Below, in pieces: positions 35,141 through 48,124 of a stretch of 64,000 bases of DNA. Origin of the DNA: Sequoia sempervirens (taxonomy: Eukaryota; Streptophyta; Pinopsida; Cupressales; Cupressaceae); assembly GCA_007258455.2 (NCBI GenBank), contig VDFB02275557.1, forward strand, positions 1 to 64,000, in the 5' to 3' direction. Made by a program: the position numbers and the translations under genes. The notes beneath the pieces are model-generated. The model searched no databases and was not told where the DNA came from. It worked only from the letters and a program-made list of their open reading frames with translations. How positions within the stretch are numbered: the stretch's first letter is position 1; each line of letters starts with the position of its first letter.

Positions 35141-37009
35141 TTCTAGAAGGTAAAAATAGTCATTTTAGCTTCGTTTTGTCTCATTTTTTTGTTGTTTTTA
35201 GGTTTTAACCCCCTAACTTTGTTTGTTTGTGGGTGTATTTGGATTTCTTGCTAACATTTTGTAGAAAATTCTTGTAATTGATGAAGAATAGTAGTTAAAA
35301 CAGCTAACATGTGCTTGCAGGGCCATCCATTTGTTTAGATTTTAAAAGCTTTCCTTGTTTTCGTTAATCTAGGAACATAGTTAACTAGGGTGAAGTAAAA
35401 TTCACTGTTTGCTCATCTATAAGTCTATTTTTTGTGTTACCCAAAGGGAGCATTAGTTTTTTTCGATTTTCCCTTAAACTTCGTGTGAGCCTGGCGAGTA
35501 GCTAGAAATGATTAGTTCCTTCTTTTTAGAGGAACCTGCTTAGGGATTTCATCACCCCAAGGGGCGATCCCAACAATGCATACCGGCAGGGTATAGAAAG
35601 GGGGGAGAGCCAAATTTCTACCCTAATCTAGTCATGCCATGTCTAGCAGAGCGTCGAAGCTAGGGTGATACCTAGATAGACATGAAGAGTTGGTCTAAGC
35701 CTTTCAACTTATCTCGTCGGGGTTCCCGACTCACACTTGTGATGGGTTGGTGTTCATGGTTGTGCCTCACGTACCGAGAGTATATTGAGGACTCCCTAGA
35801 AGCCTTGTGCATCCTAGATTAAGACCTTTGTTGGCCATACCCTTAACACTAATCATAGGATTGTGCTTGTTTGAAGTGTCTTCTTGTGAGAAACTAGTAA
35901 TTTTTTTGACAATTCAGCCTTATCGTTGTCATTTTAAGTCCTTGCCATAGTCATTTCCATCTAAACCAAGTCCCTGTTTACCACAAAGGGGCGGACTTGC
36001 CCTGACCTGCTCTGTAGTGGGGCAGGCCTGCCCTAACCTGCTCTATAGTGGGGTAGACCTACCCTGTAGTTTACTGCAGAGGGGGGAACCTGCCCCCTGA
36101 ATAGTCAATTTCACTCTGTTTAACCATTCCAAGCCTCTATTTGATCATTTTGAACCTCTAAAGCTTTGTTTAGCCATTCCAAACCTTCATTTATCCATTC
36201 CAAACCTTCGTTTAACCATTCCAAGTATCCGTTCACCCATCCCATTAATCCGTCCACCTATTTTGAACATCTGTTTCCATTTCTAATTACTCATTTCACC
36301 ATTTGGGGAACCCATTTTATTGCATAGAGATCTCATTCCACTAGTTTCTAGTAATATCATTTCACCATTTGTTAAACTTGTTTGCCTAATTTAAACAAAA
36401 ACTAATTGGGAACTGAAAACCTTGTCATTTGTTATGATCTAAACATTTGCACTTTCCAAAAGATCACTTAGACATCACCCCCATCATATAGGAGCCTTTA
36501 GAACATCTTTAGTTTGCATCCCTCATCATCTTTCAATTCAAATCTCTTAAACCTTCTTTTAGAAGTTATTACCCAAATTGACCAAGGTGTTTAAACTCGA
36601 TCGTCATCTTACATATCAATCATTGTCTTCAACCCAATCAATCTGCTTCTATCCTCAGGTGGATCTGGTGTTGAAAGTCAACATCCTCGGCCCAAATCAA
36701 TCCATTTCCATCTTGAGGTGGATTCAGTGTCGTAATCTATCCTTTAATCCAATCAACCAACGCCTTAAGTCACCTAAAGTTATTTCCAAAATTGGGTTTA
36801 TAATCCTTTTTGTCAATCAATCCAATCAATCCCAATCATCCAATCTAAATCCAATCATCCAATTAATCCTATCATCCAATCAATCGATCTTTATCCAACC
36901 CAAAAAAAATTTCCACCTAGCACATCCTTGCATAAAGTCTACTCTCATTTTAATCCGCCCATAGTTCTTTTGTATACCCGTTCAAACTAGATCACAAACC
37001 AAGAAAAAA
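35141..37009 (+). other. Leader of element C
   Basis: Contains small perfect hairpins: CTAGG-GTGATA-CCTAG near 35660 and GTCGGG-GTT-CCCGAC near 35715. ATAGGATTGTGCTTG near 35856 is shared with element A. GGGGCGGACTTGCCC boxes lie at 35990-36100, and diverged AACCATTCCAA repeats at 36120-36260. No credible gene precedes the ATG at 37010. Confidence 0.5.
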
Positions 37010-39628
37010 ATGGTCAAACAACAAGCCCAAGGTTCCCAACCGAACATGCCTCAAGATCCCAACAATGTGGAAAGTATCTCACAAGATCCTAATATCCCTC
37101 AAGATCCCCATAATGGTACATCGTCACAGTCCAACACTGACGTCCAAAACACATCACCACCCGAAGATGAGAACATGGTCAACTAGCCCAAACTCACACT
37201 CGAGGAACATTTTAGCAACCCCACTAATGCGCAAATGACAGATCACCTGCTTGAACAACATGGGGAAGAAATCTTGGCCCACCTAATTGAAAAATGTGTG
37301 AAACTCCCATCAGCTATCAACCTATCCAAATATGGAAATCCCACACCTAACATACCCCAAAGTTCACAAAATGCACTAGGTGATTCATATATCCCCAATG
37401 TTCCTCTAGTGGAGGGTTTGTACCAACCTGAATTCGGCAACGCCATCCTTTACCACGTTAACAATCCCCCGCATGCCCCAATCTCAGTCGTGGGGGCTCC
37501 TCAAGTATCTGATCCCAATAACCCTTTCACCTACAACATGTCACAAAATGTTCCCCAATGTCTACCATTAATGTTGATCGCACCACCCCTTTCGAATCAA
37601 CCTCTAGTAAACGCTGGGGGAAACCCTTTCACCACCTTGCCTCCACGCCCTGGGGCCATCACTCTACCACCATCTCCATTCACATCCCAACAACCTTTGC
37701 AATCTAACATACCACCTCAATTACCTCTGCAAGGTACGTCCCAACCAAATGTTCTTGTTGTCATCCAACAACCTCCTTTGTAGAATGCCTCTACGTCATC
37801 TTAGCCACCCCATCAACAACAACCCCCACATAATCCTTTGATTTCATCACAACAACCATCACACCAATCGCAAGGAAATCCATCTCGACCTCCCATCCAG
37901 ACCATATCCCCATTGCTCGTATCTATTTTATGTCTACAAGTTCAACCACAACACAATATCCCATCTCGGCCCACGCAATCGCCGATATCACATCAGCAAC
38001 CTCCCCAACACTATTTCTATCATAACCAGCAATAGTTCCAACAACAACCACCCTATGTGGCCTCCCAACAGTTGCAGCAATGCCCTCAATACCAACAGAC
38101 CAATCCAGAACACTCCATTCATGCTCCTCAGCATTATGCCACATATTCTTATCAAACAAACCAATACTATTCCTCACAATAGCAACCCTCATACCAACAA
38201 ACACCCTCGACATACCAGCAAGGGACATCATCATATCACTATCAAAATTCATATATCAACCTTTAAACAATATCTCAACAGGATCCTCCATCATCCTACC
38301 ACCCATATCCATCCAACCCATCCGCCTTGACTCCTATGCCACTGGTCAACGCGGATCTGTTAGAAGTCAAAGCTGCTTTGAAATATCTCCAAGTTGGGAC
38401 TGGTAAGCAATCCTTCAAATTTGAAGATATATGTCCCTATCCATTTGACCCTTCCATCTCATTGATTCCCTTCCCAAAACACTTCGAGATACCAAAATTC
38501 AACAGATACAAGGGAAAAAAGGATCCTAAATCCCACCTACAAGAGTCTTACTCCCAATGTCAGGAGGTTATGCATAATGACAACTACCTCTTGCATCTCT
38601 TCCCTCAAATCCAAACAAGATATGCCCTAGATTGGTTCATGGGTCTAGAGTGGGGATCCATCAAATCCTTCATAGATCTTTCAGAGAAATTTGTTTCCTA
38701 CTTCTCCTTCAATCTAGAGAAGAATACTGATACCTTGGATCTCCTCAAGGAGAAGCAATGTGAAGGTGAAAGCTTTGCTAGCTACCTCCAAAGGTGACAT
38801 GTGTTGGCAAGCCGAATGAAAACCCCTCTCAAAGAGAAAGACATGGTCACTCTCTTTGTGGATAATTCACATCCTGACATGGCCCATAACTTCAAGCTGC
38901 ATTGTGTCACCACCTTTGCCAAGATAGTGGAGAAAGGACCCATCCTTAAAAGGGCCCTTATTGCTAAAGGGAATGTCAAAATACATAATCATGAAAAAGA
39001 ATGGTCATTCAGAGATAAGTAATGCTACTAGAACAAGAATAAGAATGTTGTGAATGATGGTGTCACCGACACTAAGCATGTTCAAGTAGCTAGTACCTCT
39101 CAAAGACAACAGCCTGCTTCTAACCAACCATCTACCCAAAACATCATATCAGTACCACTGGGGGCACCTCACCCCCATCAACAGTTAAACCAGAACATTC
39201 AAGGGAACAACAAATTCCAATTCACTCAATTAGGAGAACCCCTCAGTGTCATGTTCAACAAGCTCCTACAAGCCAATTATCCAATCACATATCCTGTAAC
39301 CAAGCCACCTAATGAATCTAAGCCTAAACCAACTTGGTTTAAAGAAAACGAATACTGTGAGTTTCACAAGATTAAAGGGCATACCCTAAACAAGTGTCAA
39401 AGTCTAAAAACATATATCCAAGATCTTATCAATCGAGGAGATATTCATGTGGATACTAATCAGGGTTCATCGTCTAATGCTCAACTACAGATTTACCAAA
39501 ATGCCTTCCCTAACCATAATCAAGGCATAAGCATGTCCCAAAACAATCCCCAAAATAATAGTACAAATAACATAAGTTATAAGAATGTGCCCCTCAATTA
39601 TGAGGGCATTGTCCATTGTATTGAGTAG
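37010..39628 (+). pseudogene. gag: Gag of element C
   Basis: One frame from ATG 37010, interrupted by stops but by no frameshift. The N-terminal part contains CVKLPSAINL, comparable with the KLP motif of the A and B proteins. A long Gln/Pro-rich stretch follows (37500-38330). The capsid-type gag core is at about 38430-38800 (FPKHFEIPKFNRYKG, DWFMGLEWGSI, LSEKFVSYF). A zinc knuckle of the form C-x2-H-x5-H-x4-C lies at 39356-39401 (CEFHKIKGHTLNKC). The frame continues into the protease region. Most stops are TAG. It would have formed the virus-like particle. Confidence 0.85.
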
Positions 39629-40933
39629 GTGGACCCCCGTGTATCCATGATATATGTCAATGTTAAAGATCCCCAATGTGTTGTTGCTACCCAAAGAACT
39701 CGCATTACTGTTCCTGCAGCTCCTACATCGGCCCAACAAAATCTTGTGAATTCTTAGTATAACATTCTTGATCACTTAGGAAAGACTCATTCTCACATCT
39801 CAATTTTGGATCTACTTAAATCTTCTCCTATGCATCAAGAGATCCTAAATTGAGCTCTACAAGAAACCCAAGTGCCTAACAACATTGATCCCACACAATT
39901 CCAAGCTTTAGTGGGACACCTGGCTCTATCTTACTAGTTACACTTAAGCCAAAATGACATGCCTAACATTGATACCAACCATAACCGTCCCCTACACATC
40001 GAAGTATCGGTTGCCCTTCATAAAGTAAAAAGGGTCCTGATAGATAATGGCTCTACCCTTAATCTATGCACTCTAAATTTCATAAAGTAGATAGAGTATA
40101 CTCAAGTGGACCTAAGTAATCAAATCATTACAATCAAGGCTTATGATAATGCGGAAAGAGATTCTGAAGGAATTCTTAGTCTTCCCATCTAGGTTGGACC
40201 CATGATTCAATACACTACATGTCATGTCTTCGATCCAGAGTTACCGTACAACCTACTCCATGGCCATCCATGGCTCCACACCATGCAAGTCATCCCCTCC
40301 ACATATCATCAATGCCTAAAATTCCCAGTTAATGGACAAGAGGTCACTGTTTACGCTGACCCACAACCATTTGAGTACTGTCGTGCCTTAGAAGCTTCAT
40401 TTCCCCATTTGCATTATTGTCCTAGAGTTGAAATGGGGGCACCTCAGTCGTCATCCTCCAATCCATCATCTGCCACATCAGCCACTCCATCTTCCACCAC
40501 TAATCCCACCATCACTAAAGCCTAGATCATTGACAAGGGTTGTGGTGAATATGAAATGCATACAACTCTAAATGTGGCAACCATGTCATCATCATTACAC
40601 ACATACGGTCAACCTTCACAGTCTGTACCAAAGGAAGAATACAAGACCATTACCTTCAATGCTAAAAACATCCCCACTAGCACTTTTTGGTCCCCTAGTT
40701 TAAGGACAGATACACCAGAAGATGATATCAGCCAGTGGATATATCATGAAGAGCCCCAACCGGATCCTCACCTTAAGAAATATTTTCAAGAAGTATATCC
40801 CTGGTCTGCTAAGTTCGTAGAAAAGCATAACTATCAAGGTGGAGGTTTGGGTAAAGAAGAACAAGGGCAGCTGCAACTTGTAGATGTACCAAAGCATCTG
40901 CAGAATTTGGGCCTAGGATATGACAAAAAGTAG
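39629..40933 (+). pseudogene. pro: Protease and G-patch region of element C
   Basis: Continues the gag frame. The aspartic protease site reads VLIDNGSTLN (Asp codon 40043-40045), the DNGS form I know from Tat/Ogre elements rather than the common D-T/S-G, followed by LLHGHPWL. After a Ser/Thr/Pro linker, a G-patch-like segment lies at about 40830-40930 (NYQGGGLGKEEQG...LGLGYDKK). Several TAG stops interrupt it. From 40934 the frame changes, and a remnant (DNGPLEDIPDED) runs up to the G2 insertion. Confidence 0.8.
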
Positions 40934-41208
40934 AAAGGCCTTGCAACATCATCCAATACTTCCAATCTAGTGTTAGTGTGGACAATGGTCCCTTAGAAGA
41001 CATACCTGATGAAGATTCCATCATACATGCGTACAATGATGCGGATCACAAGGACCTTTCATCCATGTTTTATTGCATATCCGTCTTTACCATTAGAGTT
41101 TCCCTATGTCATCTCAAACTTATTGACTGGGACCTACATGATAGCGCACTTGTCAATGTCTCCCTGGATGCATATTTCAACCTTATGGGATTAGGGGAAG
41201 ATGAACGC

Positions 41209-42173
41209 GGGTGATCCCATAATAGTGGTTTACAATTTTTGGCCAAACTGGACACTGAAATTATTATTTTTAACTAAATCTTCACATTCGGGCACCTATA
41301 GCGGCTAAACTGTGAGGAATTTGAAGATGGTGAAAACTAGAGTCTCATCAAATTTTGTCGATTCTAAAAATATTTTTTCAAAATTTTGGAATCAAATTGC
41401 ATTTCTTTTTCCATCTCCCACAAAAATTGATTTTTTAAAACAACATTTTTAAAAAGTGACGACACCATATAACGATAACTTTTTTCCATGAAGGATAAAA
41501 TTCTAATTCTTTCAAATTTAGATTTGTAACTTTGATATCTAGTGCTTCCACTTGGTTAGATAGTTTTTATTGAATATTTTTCCTTAATCAACTTTCAAAT
41601 TCAAACAAATTACAATTCAACATAGGCGACCGATAACGTAACTTTTTTGTATATGTCAAAATTTAATTTAATTTTTTTTGTTGGATCAAGGACTTCAATA
41701 TCTGGTGCACTCATATTTTTCTTTTTTTTTGATAATATTCTATTTTTCCACATGTGAAGAACAAAGAAATTCATTTTCGATGAAAACCTATGTTTAATAA
41801 AACTTAAAAACAAATACATAACAAAACCAAAACATATTAAAATTATATTCATTGGATAGCTTGTTCGAGGAATACCATAATCATTTGAAATAAATTTTAA
41901 ATGAATTCATTTGATCCCCAAAATCTAAATCAAAAGTGATTTTTTATCAGCATTTTGATAGGTGTAAAGGAGACGCATTTATAGGTATGGTTTAAAACTA
42001 GCGAGGTTCTATCCAAGGGGTTTGATCTAAGGTGATTTGATCAAACCCTCTTCAATTGGAATCCTTAAAATGGAACTTTTTAAGGCTTAAATCATTATAT
42101 TTTCTAAAAATATGTGATTTCAACTAAAATTCGTTCCTCTCAGGAATTGTAAACCACTATTATGATAGCACCT
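41209..42173. mobile_element. Element G2: 965-bp inverted-repeat element inserted in element C
   Basis: Ends GGGTGATCCCATAATAGTGG and, on the other strand, AGGTGCTATCATAATAGTGG, both followed by TTTACAATT. ACGC occurs immediately outside each end (41205-41208 and 42174-42177) and may be a short target duplication. Most of its left half matches G1 in inverted orientation. There is no transposase. It splits the pol region and is therefore younger than C. Confidence 0.7.
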
Positions 42174-42219
42174 ACGCTCTAGTCACAAAAGTAAAAACAA
42201 GAAAAATCAGAAATGGTCA

Positions 42220-42310
42220 TGTAGTGAAAACCTCCCCGAGGTGCTTCTTGACCTGGAAAAAATAAAAATAAAGGATCCGACAATGAAAAACTCAATGAGG
42301 TGCTGGAGGA
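42220..42310 (+). other. Extra copy of module 1 before RT in element C
   Basis: GTGAAA then ACCTC (42230-42234), loop CCC, GAGGT, then GCTTCTTG. A second, weaker unit follows, ATGAAAAACTCAATGAGGTGC, near 42282-42302. It has the TGAAAA-plus-hairpin pattern of the main module, with different stem bases. Confidence 0.5.
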
Positions 42311-42464
42311 TGGAGATGTTCATCTTCCCCTTGTGGGAACTCAATCATCTACATGATCATCCATCCTGATCGAAGAAACTGAAGAAGTCAATCTAGGTAC
42401 TACAGAAACCCTAAAGACTACCTACATAGCCAAATCATTATTAGAATAAGAATATTTTGTCATT

Positions 42465-43871
42465 GTGCAGCTTCTCAAAGATGAAATCATCAACTTTTCT
42501 TGGTTGTACTCAGACATGCTAGGTCTGGACCCCACTTTAGTAGTTCACCATTTGGATATTTGCTCAAACGCCAAGCTTGTCAAGCAAAAACTTAGAAAAA
42601 TGCATCCGCAAGTAGCACTATTAGTCAAGAAAGAATTGGAGAAATTACTAGAGGCTCACTTTATCAGACCCATCGACTATTCTGATTGGATCTCCAACAT
42701 AGTGCTTATCGCTAAACCTAATAGAGACATTAGGGTTTGCACAAACTTCCAGGATCTCAACAAAGCCAGTCTAAAAGATGACTTCTCATTGCCCAATATC
42801 AACATGTTGGTCGACCTCACTGTAGGAAATGAGATGTTGTCCCTCATGGATGGTTTCTCTAGCTACAATCAAATTCAAATTGCACCTGAAGACCAGTATA
42901 AGACTGCTTTTACAACACCTTGGGGTACGTTTTGCTACAACGTTATGCCCTTTGGTCTCAAGAATGCGGGGGCAACATATTGGTGAGCAATGACTATTAT
43001 CTTCCATGACCTCATCCATATTATCATGGAATATTATGTTGATGACTTGTTGGGAAACTCCAGACTCAGAGCAGAGCATCCTGCCATTCTGAAAAAGATC
43101 TTTGAGCAGTTGGAATAGTACAAGCTAAGACTGAATTCGAAAAAAAATTTGTTTGGTGTCACGTCTGGGAAATTTTTGAGCTTCATAGTCTCCTAAAGGG
43201 GCATCGAGGTTGATCCTTCCAAAGTAAAAGCTATCATGGATATTCCTCCACCTTAAAACCTGAAATAGTTAAGAAGCCTTCAAGGAAAGTTACAATCTAT
43301 CCATCAGTTTATAGCCCAACTTGCATATAAGTGTCAGTCATTCACCCAACTTCTAAAGAAAGACACCACCTTCAAATGGAGTCAACAGTGTCAGTTGGGC
43401 TTTGATAAGATCAAAGAGTACTTGACCCACCTGCCAATCCTAATGCCACCTATTCCAAGAAAACCCCTCTTATTATACATCTCTGCCACTTTAGTCGCAC
43501 TAGGGGCATTATTGGCATAGCATGATGAGTTCGCCAAAGAACGAGCAATCTATTACATTAGCCATACACTGGTTCGTTATGAATTGAATTATTCACCAAT
43601 GGAGAAAGCTTGCCTCACAGTGGTTTTCAATACACATAAATTCAAACATTATATGCTCATCCATCCTATCAAACTAATAGCAAAAAATGATTCACTGAAA
43701 TATCTGTTGTCCAGAACCACCTTAACTAGTCAGATGGTTAAGTGGGTCATGCTCCTAAGTGAATTTGACATAGAATATGTGGATCAAAAATCCATAAAAG
43801 GACATGTTATAGCTGATCAGTTGACTGATGCACCCTTAGTAGATGCTTACCCTTGGTCACCAAATTTCTAG
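42465..43871 (+). pseudogene. pol: Reverse transcriptase and RNase H of element C
   Basis: Typical Ty3/Gypsy RT order: LVKKELEKLLEAHFIRP, RVCTNFQDLNKA, DGFSSYNQI, TPWGTFCYNVMPFGLKNAGATY and the catalytic YVDD (43035-43046). RNase H follows with LLLYISATL, MEKACLTVV and DQLTDAPL. The frame has stops at 42984 (TGA) and later TAG/TAA codons, mostly readable as former Gln or Arg. It ends in a stop at 43869. A one-base frame change there leads into the next segment. Confidence 0.9.
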
Positions 43872-44225
43872 ATGAAGAAGTCTTTATAGTTGCAGAACCA
43901 CCCACCTGGGTATTGTACTTCGACAAATCCTACACTCATAATGGATCGGGGGCAAGAATTATGTTTGTTACCCCCCAAGGTGATTACATCTCGAAGTCAT
44001 TCAGATTGGTATTCTCATGCACCAACAATATAGCTGAGTATGAAGCCCTCCTCACAGGCCTCACAATTACCAAAAAGTGGCACATAACTCACCTAAAAGT
44101 CTTTGGCGATTCCTTGTTGGTCATTAAGCAGGTTAATGATGAGTTCCTAACAAAGGATGACAAGTTGCTACCCTACAAATGCATGGTGGATGACTTCAAG
44201 AAATATTTCACCTCCATATAATTTG
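43853..44225 (+). pseudogene. Second (archaeal-type) RNase H of element C
   Basis: WVLYFDKSYTHNGSGA, NNIAEYEALLTGL and FGDSLLVIKQV carry the acidic residues of an RNase H fold (YFD, AEYEALL, GDS). It follows the standard retroelement RNase H and precedes integrase. This dual arrangement is diagnostic of the plant Tat/Ogre lineage. It ends at a TAA at about 44219-44221. Confidence 0.85.
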
Positions 44226-45658
44226 ATCAGATTCCTAGGGTACAGAAAAAAGTAGCCGATGCCATGGCTACTATTGGCTCCTTGATCGACATGCCCAAGG
44301 AACGAACAGAATGCGATTTCCTCATTGAACAACTCTTAATCCCAGCATATGACATCCCTAAGACCAAAATGGTGTGTGACATTGTAGGTCTCACTTCCCC
44401 TTGGTACCAAGACATCTATGCTTACCAATATGATAACATTCTACCCCCAGACCTCACACAAAACCAACACAAATACTTTATCCAACGTTCATCCTGATAT
44501 GTCATCATTGGTTATACGCTTTATTGTCATGGGTATGACAGAACCCTCCTGAGGTGTCTAGATGAGACCGAAGCCCATACTGCACTAATAGAAGTACATA
44601 GTGGTGTTTGTGGGGCCCATTCAAATGGTATGGCCTTACCTAAAAGGATTCTTTGAGCTCGATATTATTGGCCCACGCTGGAACATGACGCCTATGAATT
44701 TGTGAAGAAATGCCTCCCATGTCAGCAACATGCAAATCTGATTCACACTCCGGCATAGGACCTTCAGCCTCCCCTCACACCATGGCCCTTCTCCCAGTGG
44801 GGTTTTGACTTGATCGATAAGATATACCCACCATCCTTGGACGGCCACACCTTCATTATTACCACCACTGAGTACTTCACCAAGTGGGTGGAAGCAATGC
44901 CACTCACACAAATCACTGGTACTCAAATTTCAAAATTCATCCTCTACCATATTATATGTAGTTATGGTATCCCATCCACCATCCTCTTAGATAAATGAAA
45001 TCCTTTCAAAAACCAGGCCATGAAACACCTTTGTGACACCTTTCATATTCAACATCATTAGTCAATGCCTTATTACCCCAAAGGTAATGGTCAGGCAAAA
45101 GCTACTAACAAGACTCTGATCTGAATCCTCCAAAAGGTCATCAATAACACTAGTCGAGATTGGCATCTCCACATTCATCCTACCCTCTAGGCGTATCGCA
45201 CTTCCATTCGTACCCCTACCAGGGCCATGCCATATTCCCTCATATATGGTGTCGAGGCCATATTTCCAATCGAAGTCGAGATCCCATCACTGAGAATTTC
45301 TCTGAAAAACCTTATCAATGAGGAAGACACCCATATTACAAGGCTTGCCCAGCTAGAATTACTTGGTGAAAGATGGATCAAAGCTAATGATCACCTTCAA
45401 GCTTATCAAAAACATCTCAAATGCAGCTACAAGAAGAAGGTTCACCCTCATCAATTCAATGTTGGTGACCTTGTCCTTAAGTAAAACCAACACACCCAAC
45501 ATGATCGAGATAAGAAAGGTAACTTTGAAGCAAACTGGTTGGGTCCCTATATCATCACTGCAAAGTATGGATCTGGGGCATACAGACTCACCACCCTTGA
45601 AGGAGAGCCCCTAGATGAGTCTATTAACATAATGCATCTAAAAAGGTTTTATACCTAA
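44226..45658 (+). pseudogene. int: Integrase of element C
   Basis: The zinc-binding HHCC part lies at about 44600-44740 (EVHSGVCGAH ... KKCLPCQQH). The catalytic core begins at WGFDLIDK (first Asp). The second Asp is in ILLDK, where the usual DNG context is damaged. The third acidic residue is Lys in NGQAKATNKT, so the catalytic Glu is lost. A GPY/F-like end has NWLGPYII, and the natural stop TAA is at 45656-45658. Stops at 44495, near 44655 and 44757, at 44997, near 45060 and 45121, and at 45188 inactivate it. Confidence 0.9.
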
Positions 45659-45734
45659 GTTCACTTGGTGAACCTATCTGCACAAAATCCAAATTTTAAA
45701 AACCCAAAAAAAAGTAAAAAATGCAAAAATAGTA

Positions 45735-45835
45735 AAGAGAAATAAAATCATCCTATGGTCAAAACCACCCTTGGTGGCACCTTGGATAAGTACAGGTGGT
45801 GAAAACCTAGTAACAGGCATCATCTGTAGCGGGCT
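45735..45835 (+). other. Structured module 1 of element C
   Basis: After the pol stop and an A-rich run: CAAAA then CCACC (45765-45769), loop CTT, GGTGG, CAC. Then GTGAAAACCTAGTAACAGGCATCATCTG, whose weak stem is CCT with AGG. The order and spacing are as in B. Confidence 0.7.
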
Positions 45836-46100
45836 TAATCATTATCTACCTTGCATCCTAGTTACTTTATGACTTCATCCATCCTATCCTAACATCCTCT
45901 CCCATCCCATCCTTGGCCACTTGGTATATATTTTGATTGAGCATTGGACAATCCACATTGGCTATCCATCATCCTGAGCTTTTTATCCTCATCTAAGATC
46001 ATGTCATTTTTCCATTTGTCAATTAGTTTGTGTCATCATCTAGGATCATCCATCGTGTCAATCTCCATCTAGGCCTCATCCTGTCACGTTGATTTTTTCA
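45836..46100 (+). other. Spacer between modules 1 and 2 of element C
   Basis: CATCC-rich non-coding sequence; nothing else recognised. Confidence 0.4.
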
Positions 46101-46107
46101 TCCTTTG

Positions 46108-46470
46108 TCAAACTATGTTGCCCCTGCACTTTCATGTAGGCAAGGCTGATCATTTGATCTTCCCCCAAGAATTTTGACCATCCCGTGATGGTCATCCATC
46201 ATTTGTCTTCATCATCCCCTTTTCTCTTTTATCCATGGTCAGTTGTCATTTGTCTTTTCCAAACTACATTGCCCATGCGCTTTCACATAGGCAAGGCTGA
46301 TCATTTGATCTGCCCCCGGGGCATTTTGACCATCCTGTGATGGGCATCCATCATTGGTCTCCATTAGTCCTCTTTTCACTTTTATTCATGGTATTTTCTT
46401 GAATTACTAGTGCTCTACACTTTCGCGTAGGTAAGGCTAATCTTTGATCAACCCCCAAGCCCCTAGGTCC
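46108..46470 (+). other. Structured module 2 of element C, three copies
   Basis: Copies begin at about 46108, 46261 and 46400. Each contains YACTA/CTAY...TAGG(C/T)AAGGCT followed by (G/A)ATC...GATC and a C-rich run. The second, GGCTGATCATTTGATCTGCC, folds with one T-T mismatch. The first two copies also share TTTTGACCATCC(C/T)GTGATGG downstream, showing a tandem duplication of about 153 bp. Confidence 0.7.
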
Positions 46471-48100
46471 TTAGAGTGTGTCGTTCTTGTGTCAGTCTTT
46501 TGTCTAGTCTCTTGTGTCGTGTTGTCAAGAGTGCCCTTATCTGGTTGGTTCTTCACAAATGGGATCCTCTAGTGTCAAAAGCTCTGGTTAATGACAAGAA
46601 TCTTGTGTCACCTAGGTCATCTTAATTTGATATCCATCATCAGTCTTAACAGGATGCATCCTTCCTAATAGTCCTCATCAACCCCATGCATCCTTGTGAT
46701 CCTATGGAAAGGGATATTTGAATTTGATTATGATCATTTAATACTTTTGGCTTTTGTTTATTGTTTGAGCTCCCTATTGCAACTAGTCAAGGTCACCATA
46801 ATTATCATTTTATGCTATGCTTTGATGTGTTAACATAGGGGCGTCTCTTGATAGTTTATTATTGTTGTCTATTGGGTTGTTCCCATGTAGTATCCACCGA
46901 GATTTCCAAGATCATGTGTTATGTTGGGGACATACCTTTGTGCTTCTGGTTATTCCAATACATGTCCCGACCAAGGTCTTAGCAACTTTGGGGTGTTGGG
47001 ATAACCTTGTTTGTTGTGTTTGTTTTATGCATTAGATGCTAACTTGCCTTAGTTTCATATACCCTGGAACCTGGTGTCTTATGCTATAGCAAAAATCAAT
47101 GCTCCGAAGATGGCTAATTAAAATTAGGATTGCATCTCATAATCATTTTTGTTACAAGCATTTATAACCATTAACCTATGATTTTGGTTGTGCAAATATT
47201 CCCCTTCTCCCGTTCATCTCAGGATATATATAATTTTTGACAGGTGCAATCTCCCATCATACACCCATCATACATACATATTTCTACATGAGTCCTTATT
47301 AATACTTATGTTCATGCTACATTATAGGTTCATTGCATTTACATTAGCATATTATATTATATCATGATTGGTTCATTTTTATACCCATACATTATTGGCA
47401 TGTTACATATGTCACCCCCTGTATAACAATTTGTTAGATCCATAAATCATGCATCACATAAGTCCATATTCGTTATACATAACATCATAAATCATGCATA
47501 CTCATTATGCATAAAACCATAAATCATGCATCACATTAGGACTATATCCATCATAGATAAAAATTATAAAACACCCATCACATCTTGCATTACACACGCT
47601 AATAGCATCCATCCACATATAACATCATAAAAATTTACATGAATTAAATCATCATGATCACCCATCATAAAATTATAAACATACACATATGCATAAATAG
47701 AATCATCCATCATATACATAGCATGGTGTGAATAAGAGAAGTCACATACCATATAAAAATCATCACATGATACATAATAATGTCCATCAAATATCCATCA
47801 CAATGTCCATAATAATGTCCATCAAATACATGTCCATCATATACATCAAATCACAAAATACAAAACAAGTACAAGGATCTGCATCACTGCTCCTCTATAC
47901 TATCCATCCACCCTGCACCTGTCAAAATCTAGTGTCCTGTCGCCTACCAAACAAGCAGCCCACATCCAACCTCTGTGGAGAATCGAGACTGATCCTCTGC
48001 GAGGGAGTGTCCCCTGTGACTCACTGAATCCTCAGGTCTATGTCTATAGTGACTGGGATGGTGTGGGCATCTGAGGAGTCCATCACACATAATGAAATGT
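46471..48100 (+). other. Non-coding stretch of element C
   Basis: T/G-rich to about 47250, then CATCAT/CATAA-rich low-complexity sequence to about 47870. AGGATGCATCCTTCCTAA near 46650 recalls a box in A (AGGATGTGTCCTTCCTGA). No gene is seen on either strand. Confidence 0.5.
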
Positions 48101-48124
48101 GCATTGTGTTGGATCTAGAACTGC

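Noticed and set aside
37010..45658. Reassigned TAG codon or programmed readthrough
   Set aside because: TAA and TGA stops also occur in the same element, along with a lost catalytic residue and a frame change, so methylation-driven decay is simpler.
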